64,000 nucleotides of DNA from Dehalococcoidia bacterium (GTDB taxonomy: Bacteria > Chloroflexota > Dehalococcoidia > Lucifugimonadales > SHYT01), in contig SHYA01000001.1 in NCBI GenBank assembly GCA_009693055.1, positions 62,001 through 126,000 of the forward strand, written 5' to 3'. Below the pieces are notes generated by a model. The model was not told where the DNA came from. It searched no databases and was given only the letters and a program-made list of their open reading frames with translations. Both the position numbers and the translations under genes were made by a program. Below, piece after piece: positions 16,101 through 24,948 of the stretch. Positions within the stretch are counted from its first letter, which is position 1; every line of letters begins with the position of its first letter.

Positions 16101-16148
16101 ACGCAACAGAAGAGCGGGGCTTCTAGAAGCCCCGCTCTTCTGTTGCGT
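16101..16148 (-). terminator. 48-base perfect palindrome downstream of the permease operon
   Basis: Two 24-base arms (16101-16124 and 16125-16148) are exact reverse complements with no spacer; the core is GGGGCTTCTAGAAGCCCC. It lies 17 bases beyond the stop of the leftward permease gene. There is no clear T-run, so it could act as a terminator or an mRNA 3'-end stabiliser. Confidence 0.7.
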
Positions 16149-16164
16149 TGTACTAGTGAGAGCT

Positions 16165-17061
16165 TTACGTGCCGCGCAAACGCGGGTCCATGATGTCCCG
16201 CAGCGTGTCACCGAACAGGTTGAAGGACAGCACGCAGACCATGATGGCGGCGCCCGGGGCAATTGCGAGCCACGGCGCCAGCTCCATGTACCGCCGACCC
16301 TCTGCGCTCAACATGTTGCCCCAGGACGCTGTTGGCGGCTGGACGCCAAGGCCCAGGAAGCTGAGTGCGGCCTCAATGAGAATGGCGTTCGCAATGAGGA
16401 TGCTTGCGATGACGATGATCGGAGCGGAGATGTTTGGTAAGACGTAACGCATCAACATCCGTGTCGTCGACACCCCAACGGCCTTCCCCGCCTCCATGTA
16501 GGTGTTTTCTTTAATAGATAACACTGCCGAACGCACGACACGGGATTCGCCCGGCGCCACGATAATACCGATGGCGATCATCATGTTCGTAAGGCCTGGG
16601 CCCAGCACGGTCACGAAGACCAGCGCGAGCACGAGGCCGGGGAACGCCATCATGGTGTCCACGCCCCGCTGGATCAACAGGTCAACCCAGCCGCCGAAAT
16701 AGCCGGAGATCAGACCGATGAGGATGCCGGTCCCCGTGCCGATCAACACGGCCAGAATGCCCACATAAATCGAGATGCGGGACCCGTAGACGATGCGCGC
16801 GAAGACGTCGCGTCCCACCTGGTCCGTCCCTAGCCAGAAAGTGCCGCTCGGGCCTTGCAGGCGCAAAAGCGGACGCAACTCGTTCGGGTCCTTTGCCGCG
16901 ACGAGTGGCGCGAAGATGGCGGCCGTGACCAGGCCCAAAAGGATGAGGAACGCCACCGTGCCAAGGGGCTTCCGCCTCGCGATCTTGAGCAGCTCAGACA
17001 GACGGCCTTTGCGCTTGGGACCGGTAAAGACTCGCTTCTCTATGCCTACCGCTTCTGCCAC
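16165..17061 (-). CDS. ABC transporter permease, DppC/OppC type
   Basis: A 298-residue inner-membrane permease of the peptide/nickel transporter family. The N-terminal cytoplasmic segment is followed by one TM helix (GTVAFLILLGLVTAAIFAPL), the OppC-type N domain HWLGTDQVGRDVFAR-like motif (here FWLGTDQVGRDVFAR), and five further helices. The cytoplasmic EAA loop that contacts the ATPase is EAGKAVGVSTTRMLMRYVLPN. GTG start with GAGAGGAGAAGG upstream. It follows the DppB-type gene on the same strand. No binding protein or ATPase gene flanks the pair, and a large palindrome follows it. Confidence 0.93.
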   Translation of the reverse strand: MAEAVGIEKRVFTGPKRKGRLSELLKIARRKPLGTVAFLILLGLVTAAIFAPLVAAKDPNELRPLLRLQGPSGTFWLGTDQVGRDVFARIVYGSRISIYVGILAVLIGTGTGILIGLISGYFGGWVDLLIQRGVDTMMAFPGLVLALVFVTVLGPGLTNMMIAIGIIVAPGESRVVRSAVLSIKENTYMEAGKAVGVSTTRMLMRYVLPNISAPIIVIASILIANAILIEAALSFLGLGVQPPTASWGNMLSAEGRRYMELAPWLAIAPGAAIMVCVLSFNLFGDTLRDIMDPRLRGT

Positions 17062-17118
17062 AGCCCTTCTCCTCTCACCTTGTCCATCTTCAATTCCCCC
17101 TCGTCCTCAACGAGGCCA

Positions 17119-18069
17119 TTACGAGTACCGGATCCGCGGGTCCAGCACGCCATAGGTCAGGTCAACCAGCAGGTTCATACCGACGAACCAGAAGCCGATA
17201 AAGAACACACAGGTCTGTACCTGCGTGTAGTCACGCAGGTAGATGGAATCGAAGGTCAATCGTCCAACGCCTGGCAGAGAGAACAGCGTCTCCAGGATCA
17301 CCTCGCCGCCAAAAAGAAACCCAATCTGCGTCCCCATGATGGTGATAACGGGGATCAAGGCGTTCTTGAGCGCGTGGCGGGTGATGGCCGTCCGCCGGCT
17401 CAATCCCTTTGCGTACGCGGTGCGCATGTAATCTTGCCGCAGCACCTCAAGCATGGTGGAGCGCGTCATCCGCATAATGACGGCCCCAAGGTTGAAGCCC
17501 AGGATGATGGCAGGGAACATCATCTGCTCCAGGTTCTTTGACGGATTGTCAAACAACCCGTGCCAGTCGGCCGGCGGCATGTAGCCAAACCAGATTGCTG
17601 AATACACGATGATGAGCGTTCCTAACCAGAAACTGGGCGCGGCTACGCCAATGATGGAGAACATTCGCCCTATGTAGTCTATCGGCTTGTCCTGGAAAAT
17701 CGCCGATAACACGCCAATCGGGATACCGATGAGCGCCGCTAGGACCACCCCCATGAGGGCGAGTTGGAGCGTAATCGGCATGGACTTGGCAAACAGCTCA
17801 ATGGTTGGGCGCTTGTGGAACAGGGAGTCGCCGAAGTCGCCGCGGAAAATCCCTCCCCACCACTTGCCAAACTGCACGATGAGCGGGTCGTCCAGCCCCA
17901 ACTCAGCTTCAAGCCGAGCGACCTGCTCCTTGTTCAGGAAGCCGCCCTCCGAGGTGAGCGCCGCGATGACGTTACCGGGGAGGATGCGTAGCGCAATAAA
18001 GACCAGCGTAATCACCCCGAACATTGTCGGGATGGCCAAGAGGAAACGTCGCGCAATGTACCGCTGCAC
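17119..18069 (-). CDS. ABC transporter permease, DppB/OppB type
   Basis: A 316-residue permease starting MQRYIARRFLLAIPTMFGV, the classic DppB N-terminus (one TM helix), followed by periplasmic and five more TM segments. The family EAA loop is DYMRTAYAKGLSRRTAITRH and the C-terminus is TYGVLDPRIRYS. GTG start with GAAGGAG upstream. It forms a two-gene unit with the DppC-type permease. Substrate cannot be told from permeases; oligopeptides, dipeptides or nickel are all possible. The 260 bases upstream contain no gene. Confidence 0.93.
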   Translation of the reverse strand: MQRYIARRFLLAIPTMFGVITLVFIALRILPGNVIAALTSEGGFLNKEQVARLEAELGLDDPLIVQFGKWWGGIFRGDFGDSLFHKRPTIELFAKSMPITLQLALMGVVLAALIGIPIGVLSAIFQDKPIDYIGRMFSIIGVAAPSFWLGTLIIVYSAIWFGYMPPADWHGLFDNPSKNLEQMMFPAIILGFNLGAVIMRMTRSTMLEVLRQDYMRTAYAKGLSRRTAITRHALKNALIPVITIMGTQIGFLFGGEVILETLFSLPGVGRLTFDSIYLRDYTQVQTCVFFIGFWFVGMNLLVDLTYGVLDPRIRYS

Positions 18070-18333
18070 TGCTGTCTCCTTCTACCCGGTTCTCGCCGTG
18101 GCTTACCCCCAGGAGTTACCCCGCAATAATGAGCAGACGTACCGATGAAACCTTCGTGATGAGGGAATGTTGCAAGAAAACCCCCTGCCTGTCAAGTACT
18201 CCCGCCGACAATGCGGTGGGCGCCCTATCGCCCGTAGCCTTGCCAAGCCCCCCTGTCGCTCTTGCTTCCCGGGCGAGCGCCGCCTTCAACAAGCTGCGGA
18301 CGACAGTCCAAAGGTCTGCCGCCCCCCAGCTCG

Positions 18334-18573
18334 TTACTTGATACCCACCGAGAGGCAGGTGACCGTTCGCAGGATGCCCCCAATGACATGGATCCGGTTG
18401 GTCACCAGCTCTCCGATGGTGTTCAGGTCGTCCGCCTCCACCACCGCGATGATGTCGTACGGCCCGGTCACAACGTCCACGCCGCTAATAGTCGGGATGG
18501 CCCGCAGCGCGTGGACCACCTCTCTCGTCTTGCCGACCGCCGTCTCGATCAAGATGTACGCCTTTGTCGTCAT
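18334..18573 (-). CDS. stand-alone Lrp/AsnC ligand-binding (RAM) domain protein
   Basis: A 79-residue protein consisting only of the effector-binding alpha-beta sandwich of Lrp/AsnC regulators (MTTKAYILIETAVGK, VVTGPYDIIAVVEADDL). The helix-turn-helix domain is absent, and nothing before the ATG encodes one. AAAAGGAG precedes the start. Known stand-alone RAM proteins oligomerise and bind small ligands, often amino acids. It lies upstream of, and on the same strand as, the permease pair, 264 bases away, so a sensing role for the transporter is possible but unproven. Confidence 0.88.
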   Translation of the reverse strand: MTTKAYILIETAVGKTREVVHALRAIPTISGVDVVTGPYDIIAVVEADDLNTIGELVTNRIHVIGGILRTVTCLSVGIK

Positions 18574-18878
18574 GGCACTCCTTTTCCTATCGCTGGTGGA
18601 AGGCTTTACGTCGTCGCGCCCTCAAGGACTGAAAGCAAGGTGGTCATTCTAGGTCGCAGTCGCCTTCCCGTCAATCCGCTCCCTGAATCCGGCTTGGCAT
18701 GGCTCCACAAGGGTAAGTTTTGCACTCTTGTTCTCGTGCTAAAAGGCAGCCGGGCCTGATGCAAGTGCATCTCTTGACAAGCGGTTGCGAATTGACGATA
18801 CTAACCCCGCTTTGGTACCAGAGGGCTGCGGTCGGCCACTGGTGCTGCGTCATCAAAAAACGTGAGAGGGGGAACTGC
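18574..18878. other. divergent intergenic region
   Basis: About 305 bases between the leftward RAM gene and the rightward hydrolase. The right third contains a good sigma70-type promoter. I see no RNA gene or riboswitch. Confidence 0.6.
18774..18802 (+). promoter_or_regulatory. sigma70-type promoter of the alpha/beta hydrolase
   Basis: TTGACA (18774-18779), a 17-base spacer, and GATACT (18797-18802, four matches to TATAAT in order). The predicted leader is about 70 bases. Confidence 0.65.
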
Positions 18879-19676
18879 ATGACAACTACAGCAACTTTTA
18901 CGGAGACCTTTGTCAACGCGGCGGACGTCAAGGTCCAGTTGCGCAGAGGCGGCAAGGGAGAGCCTCTGCTCGTCATTCCCGGTGAGCTGGGGGTTCCCGG
19001 CTGGATCAACGCTTACAAGGAGCTTGCCAAGGACTTTGATGTCATTGTCCCCTCGCTCCCCGGCTTCGGACAGTCGTCCCGCCCCGAGTGGCTGATGACG
19101 GTCAAGGATCTGGCGGCATGGATCACGTGGTTCATCCGGGACCAGAAGCTCCCGACCCCGCTGAACGTGGTTGGGCTTTCCATGGGCGCGTGGGCGGTTG
19201 GCGAGATCGCTACAACGAACTCCCAGATCTTCAAGAAGATGGTCCTTGTGGGCCCGGGGGGCCTCAAGCCGGAGCATGGCGAGATCTTCGACTACTTCGT
19301 CAACTCCGCCAAGGACGCCTTTGAGAAGTCGTTCCACAATCCCAAGGCGTGCGCCGAGTACACGCAGTACTACGGCAAGGACTGGACTCCTGAAGAGGCC
19401 GACCAGGTTGAGGTCAACCGGGAGATGGCGTGCCGCATCACCTGGAAGCCCTACATGCACAACATCACCCTCCACTGGCTGGCCCAGGGGATCAAGACGC
19501 CAACGCTCATCGTCCACGGCCGGCAGGACCAGATCGTCCCGCTCAACGCCGGCGAGCGGTGGAAGAAGATCGTCCCCGGTGCTCAGATCAAGGTCATCGA
19601 CAACTGCGGCCACATGGTAGAGATGGAAAAGCCTGCCGAGCTCGTGGCGGCGGTCAAGACGTTCCTGAAGGGCTAA
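18879..19676 (+). CDS. alpha/beta hydrolase
   Basis: 265 residues from ATG 18879, preceded by GAGAGGGGG. An alpha/beta-hydrolase fold with oxyanion region VIPGELGVPGWI, nucleophile elbow GLSMGAWAVGE, Asp region IVHGRQDQIVPL and catalytic His NCGHMVEMEKP. There is no signal peptide, so it is cytosolic. The substrate cannot be predicted; relatives include esterases, C-C hydrolases and epoxide or haloalkane hydrolases. It has its own promoter and a strong terminator 34 bases after the stop, so it is probably monocistronic. Confidence 0.9.
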   Translation: MTTTATFTETFVNAADVKVQLRRGGKGEPLLVIPGELGVPGWINAYKELAKDFDVIVPSLPGFGQSSRPEWLMTVKDLAAWITWFIRDQKLPTPLNVVGLSMGAWAVGEIATTNSQIFKKMVLVGPGGLKPEHGEIFDYFVNSAKDAFEKSFHNPKACAEYTQYYGKDWTPEEADQVEVNREMACRITWKPYMHNITLHWLAQGIKTPTLIVHGRQDQIVPLNAGERWKKIVPGAQIKVIDNCGHMVEMEKPAELVAAVKTFLKG

Positions 19677-19709
19677 GTCCTTCCGGTCCCAGACATCCAG
19701 GTCGTGTCA

Positions 19710-19752
19710 CGCGTGGGCCGTCCGCCTCAAGCGGAGCGGCCCACGCGGTTTT
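19710..19752 (+). terminator. intrinsic terminator after the hydrolase
   Basis: A long GC stem pairs CGCGTGGGCCG and TCCGC with GCGGA and CGGCCCACGCG around a CTCAA loop; it is followed by GTTTTC. Confidence 0.85.
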
Positions 19753-19846
19753 CTATCCAGTAGCCGCCCGCGTGACCGCCCGGTACATCAGGCCGGTGCC
19801 CAGAAACCCGTAGCCCAGGCGATACCGCTCCAGGAGGAAGAAGCCG

Positions 19847-20491
19847 GTGCTTGCGTTTGTCGGGGGTACTGGCCCGCACGGGCGCGGTCTTGCGCTGCGA
19901 CTCGCCATGGCGGGCGAGCACGTCCTGGTTGGCTCGCGGGACGTCGCCCGTGCTAAGGCGGCCGCTGACGAGCTGAACACCAGGCTCCGGACCCCGGCCG
20001 CGCGCGGCCTCCTCAACGCGGAGGCGGTCGCTCAGGCGGAGGTGGTGTTCCTCTGCGTCCCGTACCAGAGCCACCACGCGACACTGGCGGAGCTAGCGCC
20101 GCACCTGGAGGGGAAAGTTTTGGTGGACGTCGTCGCCCCCCTCGCCTTTTCCCGAGGTCGTGTCCGCGCCATCCAGGTGGAAGAAGGCTCGGCGGCCGAG
20201 CAGGCCCACGCGCTCGCGCCGGGCGCCAGGGTAGTAGGGGCGTTCCACAACTTGAGCGCGGAGGACTTGCTGTTGCCTGACCGCTCCATGGACTGCGACG
20301 TCGTGGTCTGTTCTGATGATCAGGAGGCCAAACGGCGGGTGATGGCCCTAGCCGAAAAGATCAAGGGCATCCGGGGCGTGGATGGCGGTCCTCTGGAATA
20401 CTCCCGCTACGTGGAGCAGTTCACCGCGCTGCTCATCACCATCAACCGCACCTACAAGTCCCACACCTCCATCCGCATCGTCGGCATCTAG
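19847..20491 (+). CDS. npdG: NADPH-dependent F420 reductase
   Basis: A 214-residue Fno/NpdG-type enzyme that exchanges hydride between NADPH and F420. The Rossmann start is MLAFVGGTGPHGRGLALRLA (family form GGTG-x2-GRGLA), followed by VGSRDVARA, VFLCVPYQSH and VGAFHNLSAEDLL. The C-terminal region, near SRYVEQFTALLITIN, also matches the family. GTG start at 19847; the ribosome site is weak. Together with cofE it shows F420 use. It is followed by 290 bases containing a second promoter-like sequence. Confidence 0.93.
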   Translation: MLAFVGGTGPHGRGLALRLAMAGEHVLVGSRDVARAKAAADELNTRLRTPAARGLLNAEAVAQAEVVFLCVPYQSHHATLAELAPHLEGKVLVDVVAPLAFSRGRVRAIQVEEGSAAEQAHALAPGARVVGAFHNLSAEDLLLPDRSMDCDVVVCSDDQEAKRRVMALAEKIKGIRGVDGGPLEYSRYVEQFTALLITINRTYKSHTSIRIVGI

Positions 20492-20550
20492 TCTCGGCCC
20501 CTGGCTTCCCCAGGGCTTCACGGGGCCCGTGCGGGCCATCGCTCCTTCGC

Positions 20551-20580
20551 TTGACACCCCGTCCCTACCGCGCCTACCAT
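20551..20580 (+). promoter_or_regulatory. possible promoter upstream of the P1 peptidase-panBC unit
   Basis: TTGACA (20551-20556), an 18-base spacer and TACCAT (20575-20580). The remaining ~200 bases to the ATG contain a short perfect palindrome (TCCTTCAGCTGAAGGA, about 20594-20609) but no gene or riboswitch that I recognise. Confidence 0.5.
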
Positions 20581-20781
20581 GAAGGCGCCACCCATCCTTC
20601 AGCTGAAGGACGGTGAGCCTGCAAGCGGACTTTAGCCGCGGGGATCAGCGATGACCACGACGGCGGCTCCAAAACATCCTTCCTTGGACGGAGCAGACGC
20701 CTTCCGGCACCGGCCGCGGAGGCGTTTTATGTTTTCTGCTACGACCTCCAGGACGCTTCGCGAGCAGGCCATGGTGCTCCA

Positions 20782-21777
20782 ATGAACCATGCGATTACGG
20801 ATGTCCCCGGTATCAGGCTGGGCCACTACACCGACCTGGAGCACGCCACGGGGTGCACCGTGGTGCTCTGCGAGGGCGGGGCTGTCGGAGGGGTAGACGT
20901 GCGCGGCTCGTCCTCGGGCACGCGCGAGACAGAGGTGCTGCGCCCCGGCGCCACTGTTGCTTACGTGCACGGCATCGTCCTGAGCGGCGGGAGCGCCTAC
21001 GGCCTGGACTCGGCGGGAGGCGTCATGCGCTATTTGGAGGAGCGCAGCGTCGGCTACCGGATTCGCGACTTCGTCGTTCCCATCGTGCCGGCCGCCATCC
21101 TGTTTGACCTTGGGCTTATCACGCACAAGGTGAGGCCCGACGCCGCGGCGGGTTATCGCGCGTGCCAGGCCGCCTCGGACGGGCCGGTGGAAGAGGGCTC
21201 GGTCGGCGCGGGAACCGGCGCCACCGTCGCGAAGATTCTTGGGCCCACGCGTGCCGTGAAGGGGGGCCTCGGTACCGCCTCGGTGCGCCTCGGCGAGGGC
21301 GTCGTCGTGGGCGCCGTCGTCGCCGTGAACGCCATCGGCGACATCGTGGACCCCGAGACTGGACGGACGGTGGCGGGGCCTCGCCGCGAGGACGGCCGCG
21401 GATTCCACGACGGCCGCGAGCTGCTGCTGTCCGGCAAGGCGACCCTCCCGACCCTCGCGCGCACGTCCACCACGCTGGTCGTGGTCGCCTGCAACGCCAA
21501 GCTCACCAAGGAGGAGGCGACCAAGCTGGCGCAGCAAGGCCAAAACGGCGTGGCGCTGGCCGTAAGGCCTGCCCACACCACGGGCGACGGCGACGTCGTC
21601 TTTGCCCTGGCGACCGGCCAGACCGACGAACGCCTGCCTCTTGGCCAGCTTGGCCTGGCGGCCACGACGGTCGTCGCGCGGGCCATTCTCAGGGCGGTGC
21701 TCGCCGCCAAAGGACTTGGCGGCATCCCGTCGGTCACCGAGTACGCTGCGGCTGCCGGCAAGCAGTCGGCTTCGTGA
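20782..21777 (+). CDS. P1 family peptidase (DmpA/S58-like)
   Basis: A 331-residue Ntn-hydrolase-like peptidase related to DmpA/NylC. Family signatures: ITDVPGIRLGHYTD at the start, GCTVVLCEGGAVGGVDVRG, GIVLSGGSAYGLDSAGGVM, GSVGAGTGATVAKILG and, in the autocleavage region, RTSTTLVVVACNAKLTKEEA. In this family the N-terminal nucleophile (Ser or Thr) is created by self-cleavage; I infer it lies in the STTLVVVACNA segment but cannot fix the exact residue. It is 11 bases from panB and so probably co-transcribed. Known members act on D-amino-acid or beta-amino peptides; a link to beta-alanine and pantothenate is tempting but unproven. Confidence 0.88.
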   Translation: MNHAITDVPGIRLGHYTDLEHATGCTVVLCEGGAVGGVDVRGSSSGTRETEVLRPGATVAYVHGIVLSGGSAYGLDSAGGVMRYLEERSVGYRIRDFVVPIVPAAILFDLGLITHKVRPDAAAGYRACQAASDGPVEEGSVGAGTGATVAKILGPTRAVKGGLGTASVRLGEGVVVGAVVAVNAIGDIVDPETGRTVAGPRREDGRGFHDGRELLLSGKATLPTLARTSTTLVVVACNAKLTKEEATKLAQQGQNGVALAVRPAHTTGDGDVVFALATGQTDERLPLGQLGLAATTVVARAILRAVLAAKGLGGIPSVTEYAAAAGKQSAS

Positions 21778-21788
21778 GCGAGGTCCCC

Positions 21789-22658
21789 ATGCGCGTGACG
21801 ACACGGGACATCCAGGAGATGAAGGCGCGCGGGGAGAAAATCCCGGTGCTGACCGCCTACGACTACCCCTCCGCCAAGCTGCTGGACGAGGCGGGCGTGC
21901 CGATCATCCTGGTGGGCGACAGCCTGGCCCAGGTGGTGCTCGGGTACGACTCCACGCTGCCCGTGACGATGGAGGAGATGCTGCACCACGTCCGGGCGGT
22001 CGTGCGCGGCGCCAAGCGCGCCCTGGTTGTCGCCGACATGCCGTTCATGAGCTACCAGGTGGACGCGAGCCAGGCCCTCGTCAACGCGGGGCGCTTCTTA
22101 CAGGAGGGCAGCGCGCAGGCGGTGAAGCTGGAGGGCGGACGACGCGTCGCGGAGACGGTGCGCCGGATCACCCAGGCCGGCATTCCGGTGATGGGCCACG
22201 CGGGCATGACGCCGCAGTCGGTCCACCAGCTGGGCGGGTACCACGTGCAGGGGCGCGACGCCAAGGCCGCCGCGAACCTCCTCGCGGACGCGCTCGCCCT
22301 GGAAGAGGCCGGCGCGTTCTGCGTCGTGCTGGAGCTGGTGCCCGCTCCCCTCGCCAAGCTCCTCACGCAGCGGCTCCGGGTCCCCACGATCGGCATCGGC
22401 GCGGGGCCGGACTGCGACGGCCAGGTGCAGGTGTACTACGACCTGCTGGGACTCTTCACCGACTTCGTCCCCAAGCACGCCAAGCGGTATGCCGCCGTGG
22501 CGGAGACCATCCGCGCCGCCGTTGCCGCCTACGTGGCGGAGGTGCAGAGCGGCGCGTTCCCGACCGAGAAGCAGAGCTTCACGATGGACGAGTCCGCGCT
22601 GACTGGCCTGCTGCGCCCTTCACCCGAAGGGCTGCGCCCCCACAAGCGCGAGGAGTAG
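21789..22658 (+). CDS. panB: 3-methyl-2-oxobutanoate hydroxymethyltransferase
   Basis: 289 residues from ATG 21789 (GAGGT upstream). PanB transfers a hydroxymethyl group from methylene-THF to alpha-ketoisovalerate, the first step of pantoate synthesis. Motifs: LTAYDYPSAKLLDEAGV, LVGDSLAQVVLGYDSTLPV, ADMPFMSYQ, GRDAKAAANLLADA, GIGAGPDCDGQVQVYYD and DFVPKHAKRYA. An upstream in-frame extension exists but belongs to the overlapping frame of the peptidase. panC starts 1 base after the panB stop. Confidence 0.97.
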   Translation: MRVTTRDIQEMKARGEKIPVLTAYDYPSAKLLDEAGVPIILVGDSLAQVVLGYDSTLPVTMEEMLHHVRAVVRGAKRALVVADMPFMSYQVDASQALVNAGRFLQEGSAQAVKLEGGRRVAETVRRITQAGIPVMGHAGMTPQSVHQLGGYHVQGRDAKAAANLLADALALEEAGAFCVVLELVPAPLAKLLTQRLRVPTIGIGAGPDCDGQVQVYYDLLGLFTDFVPKHAKRYAAVAETIRAAVAAYVAEVQSGAFPTEKQSFTMDESALTGLLRPSPEGLRPHKREE

Positions 22659-22659
22659 C

Positions 22660-23505
22660 GTGCAGGTCGTCTCCACTGTCGCCCAGCTCCGCGCCGCGCT
22701 GGCTGGCGCGCCGCGCCCCGTCGGCCTCGTGCCGACGATGGGCTACCTCCACGAAGGGCACCTCTCCCTGGTGCGCCGCGCCAGGCAGGAGTGCGCCTTC
22801 GTCACCGCCAGCATTTTCGTCAACCCCACTCAGTTCGGCCCAAAGGAAGACCTGGCCAGCTACCCGCGCGACCTGCCTCGCGACCTCGCGATGCTGGAGC
22901 GCGCGGGCGCAGACCTCGTCTTCACGCCGTCCGTTGAGGAGATGTACCCGGCCGGCTTTGATACCTGGGTGGAGGTGAGTGCCCTGTCGCGCCGCCTGGA
23001 GGGAGAGGTGCGCCCCGGCCACTTCCGCGGCGTCGCCACCGTGGTGCTCAAGCTGTTCAATCAGTTCCGCGCGGAGCGCGCCTACTTCGGCCAGAAGGAC
23101 GCGCAGCAGGCCCTGCTCATCCAGAAGCTGGCGGCGGACCTGGACACCGGCACGCAAGTCGTCATCTGCCCCACCGTGCGCGAGCCGGACGACCTCGCCA
23201 TGTCCAGCCGCAACACCTATCTGGACCCGGCCCAGCGCAAGGCTGCCACCGTGCTCTACCGCAGCCTGTGCGAGGCGCAGCGCCTCTACCAGAGCGGCGA
23301 GCGGGACGCGGAGAGGCTCCGCAGTGCGATACGCACGGTCTCGGCCGCCGAACCGCTCGCGCGCGTCCAGTACGTGAGCGTCGCCGACGCCGGGACGCTG
23401 GAGGAGCTGGCCGTCGTGGACCGCCCCGCGCTCGTCTCCATGGCGGTCTTCGTTGGCAAAACGCGGCTCATAGATAACGTGCTGCTTCCGCCTGCGGTGT
23501 CCTGA
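22660..23505 (+). CDS. panC: pantothenate synthetase
   Basis: A 281-residue enzyme that condenses pantoate with beta-alanine using ATP. HIGH-type nucleotide motif PTMGYLHEGHLSLVR, FVNPTQFGPKEDL, RPGHFRGVATVVLKLF, YFGQKDAQQALLI and the KMSKS-like DDLAMSSRN. GTG start immediately after the panB stop, so translation is coupled. Last gene of the peptidase-panB-panC run. A gene-free segment with tRNA-like sequence follows. Confidence 0.97.
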   Translation: MQVVSTVAQLRAALAGAPRPVGLVPTMGYLHEGHLSLVRRARQECAFVTASIFVNPTQFGPKEDLASYPRDLPRDLAMLERAGADLVFTPSVEEMYPAGFDTWVEVSALSRRLEGEVRPGHFRGVATVVLKLFNQFRAERAYFGQKDAQQALLIQKLAADLDTGTQVVICPTVREPDDLAMSSRNTYLDPAQRKAATVLYRSLCEAQRLYQSGERDAERLRSAIRTVSAAEPLARVQYVSVADAGTLEELAVVDRPALVSMAVFVGKTRLIDNVLLPPAVS

Positions 23506-23661
23506 AACGGGGGTTGAGGCCCCTCCGCACTGTTTCGGTGTATCCAGCTCAAGGTTGGCTAAGCGAGGCATACGAAATAGCTTTGGAGAGGCACTCCAAC
23601 CTCAGCTTTGCAGGCATTGGAAACCCCACGGGTGTTAGGGGGACCCTTGAGCGGGACTGCC

Positions 23662-23710
23662 GGGCCAATGTGGAATAGCCTCAAAGGTTCGAATCCCATT
23701 TGGCCCACCA
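23662..23710 (+). other. tRNA-like acceptor plus T-arm remnant ending in CCA
   Basis: GGGCCAA (23662-23668) is the exact complement of TTGGCCC (23700-23706), followed by A and CCA, like an acceptor stem with discriminator and encoded CCA. GGTTCGAATCC supplies a T-loop. The T-stem pairs at only two or three positions, and the D and anticodon arms are missing (49 bases instead of about 76). I read it as a decayed or deleted tRNA rather than a working one. Confidence 0.5.
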
Positions 23711-23713
23711 GCG
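23702..23713 (+). repeat. left copy of a 12-bp direct repeat (GGCCCACCAGCG)
   Basis: Identical to 24949-24960. The left copy overlaps the CCA end of the tRNA-like element. The pair brackets the lower-GC oxidoreductase gene, as attachment or target-duplication repeats would. Confidence 0.65.
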
Positions 23714-23823
23714 CTAACATTTGCGAAAGTCTTGCGAGCAGCGCTTAGATTCTAAGACCCCCAGGCAGTACAGTTGCGTCAGTTCAACAGGGGACAGCCG
23801 AACCTGCGAAGTGAAGGAATACC

Positions 23824-24744
23824 ATGAAAGCAATTGTATACACAAAATACGGACCACCGAATGTTCTTCAGCTCAAAGAGATAGAAAAGCCCACTCCCAA
23901 GGACGATGGAGTACTGATAAGAATCTATGCGGCAACAGTAACATCAGGGGACGTGAGACTCCGGAGTTTTATGGTCCCTCCCTTGTTCTGGCTCCCCGCG
24001 CGAATAATGTTTGGTCTCAGAAAACCAAGAAGGAAAATACTAGGGCATGAGTTTGCCGGAGTAATTGAATCAGTAGGCAAAGATGTAAAACTGTTTAAGA
24101 AAGGCGACAAGGTTTTCGGATCTACCGGTTTTGGAGCTGGTACTTATGCCGCATACATCTCTCTGCCTGAAACGAAGGCGCTGGCGCTCAAACCCACCAA
24201 TATGACCTCTGGGGAAGCCGCCGCCGTTCCTGTTGGAGCGACAACGGCGTTGTTCTTCCTCAGAGACAAGGGGGAGATCCACAGTGGACAGAAAGTGCTC
24301 ATCTACGGAGCTTCTGGAAGTGTAGGCACTTTCGCTGTCCAACTTGCCAAGCAATTCGGAGCGGAAGTCACCGCGGTGTGCAGTACCACGAATTTGGAAT
24401 TGGTGCGATCCCTGGGAGCCGATAAGGCCATTGATTACACGAGAGAGGACTTTACCCAAAGCGGTGAGACCTATGACCTTATTTTCGACGCCGTAGGCAA
24501 GAGTTCGTCTTCACGTAGCAAAAGAGCGCTAAAGCGGAATGGATCCTTTGTTTCAGTAGCCCACGGGATTGCACCCGATAGAAGTCAAGACCTGATTTTC
24601 CTCAAAGAGCTGATTGAGGCGGGAAAGATAAGATCGGTCATCGATAAACGCTATTCATTGGAACAAGTTCCCAAGGCACACGCTTATGTCGACAAAGGGC
24701 ACAAGAAGGGAAAGGTAGTCATAACTGTGCAAGCTGAAGTCTAA
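23824..24744 (+). CDS. zinc-independent MDR oxidoreductase (quinone oxidoreductase-like), lower-GC insert
   Basis: 306 residues. Medium-chain dehydrogenase fold: an N-terminal GroES-like domain ([39 protein letters not shown]) and a Rossmann domain with [19 protein letters not shown]. The structural-zinc Cys cluster and a zinc-type catalytic set are absent, so it resembles NADPH:quinone reductases. GAAGGAAT precedes the ATG. Codon use is strikingly AT-richer (many AAA, ATA, TTT, AGA codons) than in any neighbour, which with the flanking 12-bp direct repeats points to recent acquisition. The substrate is unknown. Confidence 0.88.
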   Translation: MKAIVYTKYGPPNVLQLKEIEKPTPKDDGVLIRIYAATVTSGDVRLRSFMVPPLFWLPARIMFGLRKPRRKILGHEFAGVIESVGKDVKLFKKGDKVFGSTGFGAGTYAAYISLPETKALALKPTNMTSGEAAAVPVGATTALFFLRDKGEIHSGQKVLIYGASGSVGTFAVQLAKQFGAEVTAVCSTTNLELVRSLGADKAIDYTREDFTQSGETYDLIFDAVGKSSSSRSKRALKRNGSFVSVAHGIAPDRSQDLIFLKELIEAGKIRSVIDKRYSLEQVPKAHAYVDKGHKKGKVVITVQAEV

Positions 24745-24948
24745 AAGGAAAGGGCCAAAAGGCTCTGGCTTCTGTATGGTCAGGCCGGGCTCGGATCCGC
24801 CTGTGTGATGAACAGGGGTAGCGCCGTCTCACAGGTTTTGTGTATTGTTCGCAGTGCTCCCCTGCGGACGATTCGAATGTGCAACGTGCCATACGGCTAG
24901 TGAGATCCTTAGCTCCAATGTGCGCTGAGTTCTTGCTATGGTCACGAC

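Larger units (their letters stand above)
23506..23823. other. gene-free stretch before the oxidoreductase, containing a tRNA-like element
   Basis: About 318 bases with no gene. It holds the 49-base tRNA-like sequence at 23662-23710 and the left copy of a 12-base direct repeat. Base composition falls noticeably from about 23710 onward. Confidence 0.6.

Noticed and set aside
16101-16148. Insertion-sequence terminal repeat
   Set aside because: The two arms are adjacent with nothing between them and no transposase is nearby.
23506-23710. tmRNA or an intact tRNA ending at 23710
   Set aside because: The only complement of the 3' acceptor strand is 49 bases upstream; there is no room for D and anticodon arms or for a tag reading frame, and the T-stem pairs poorly.
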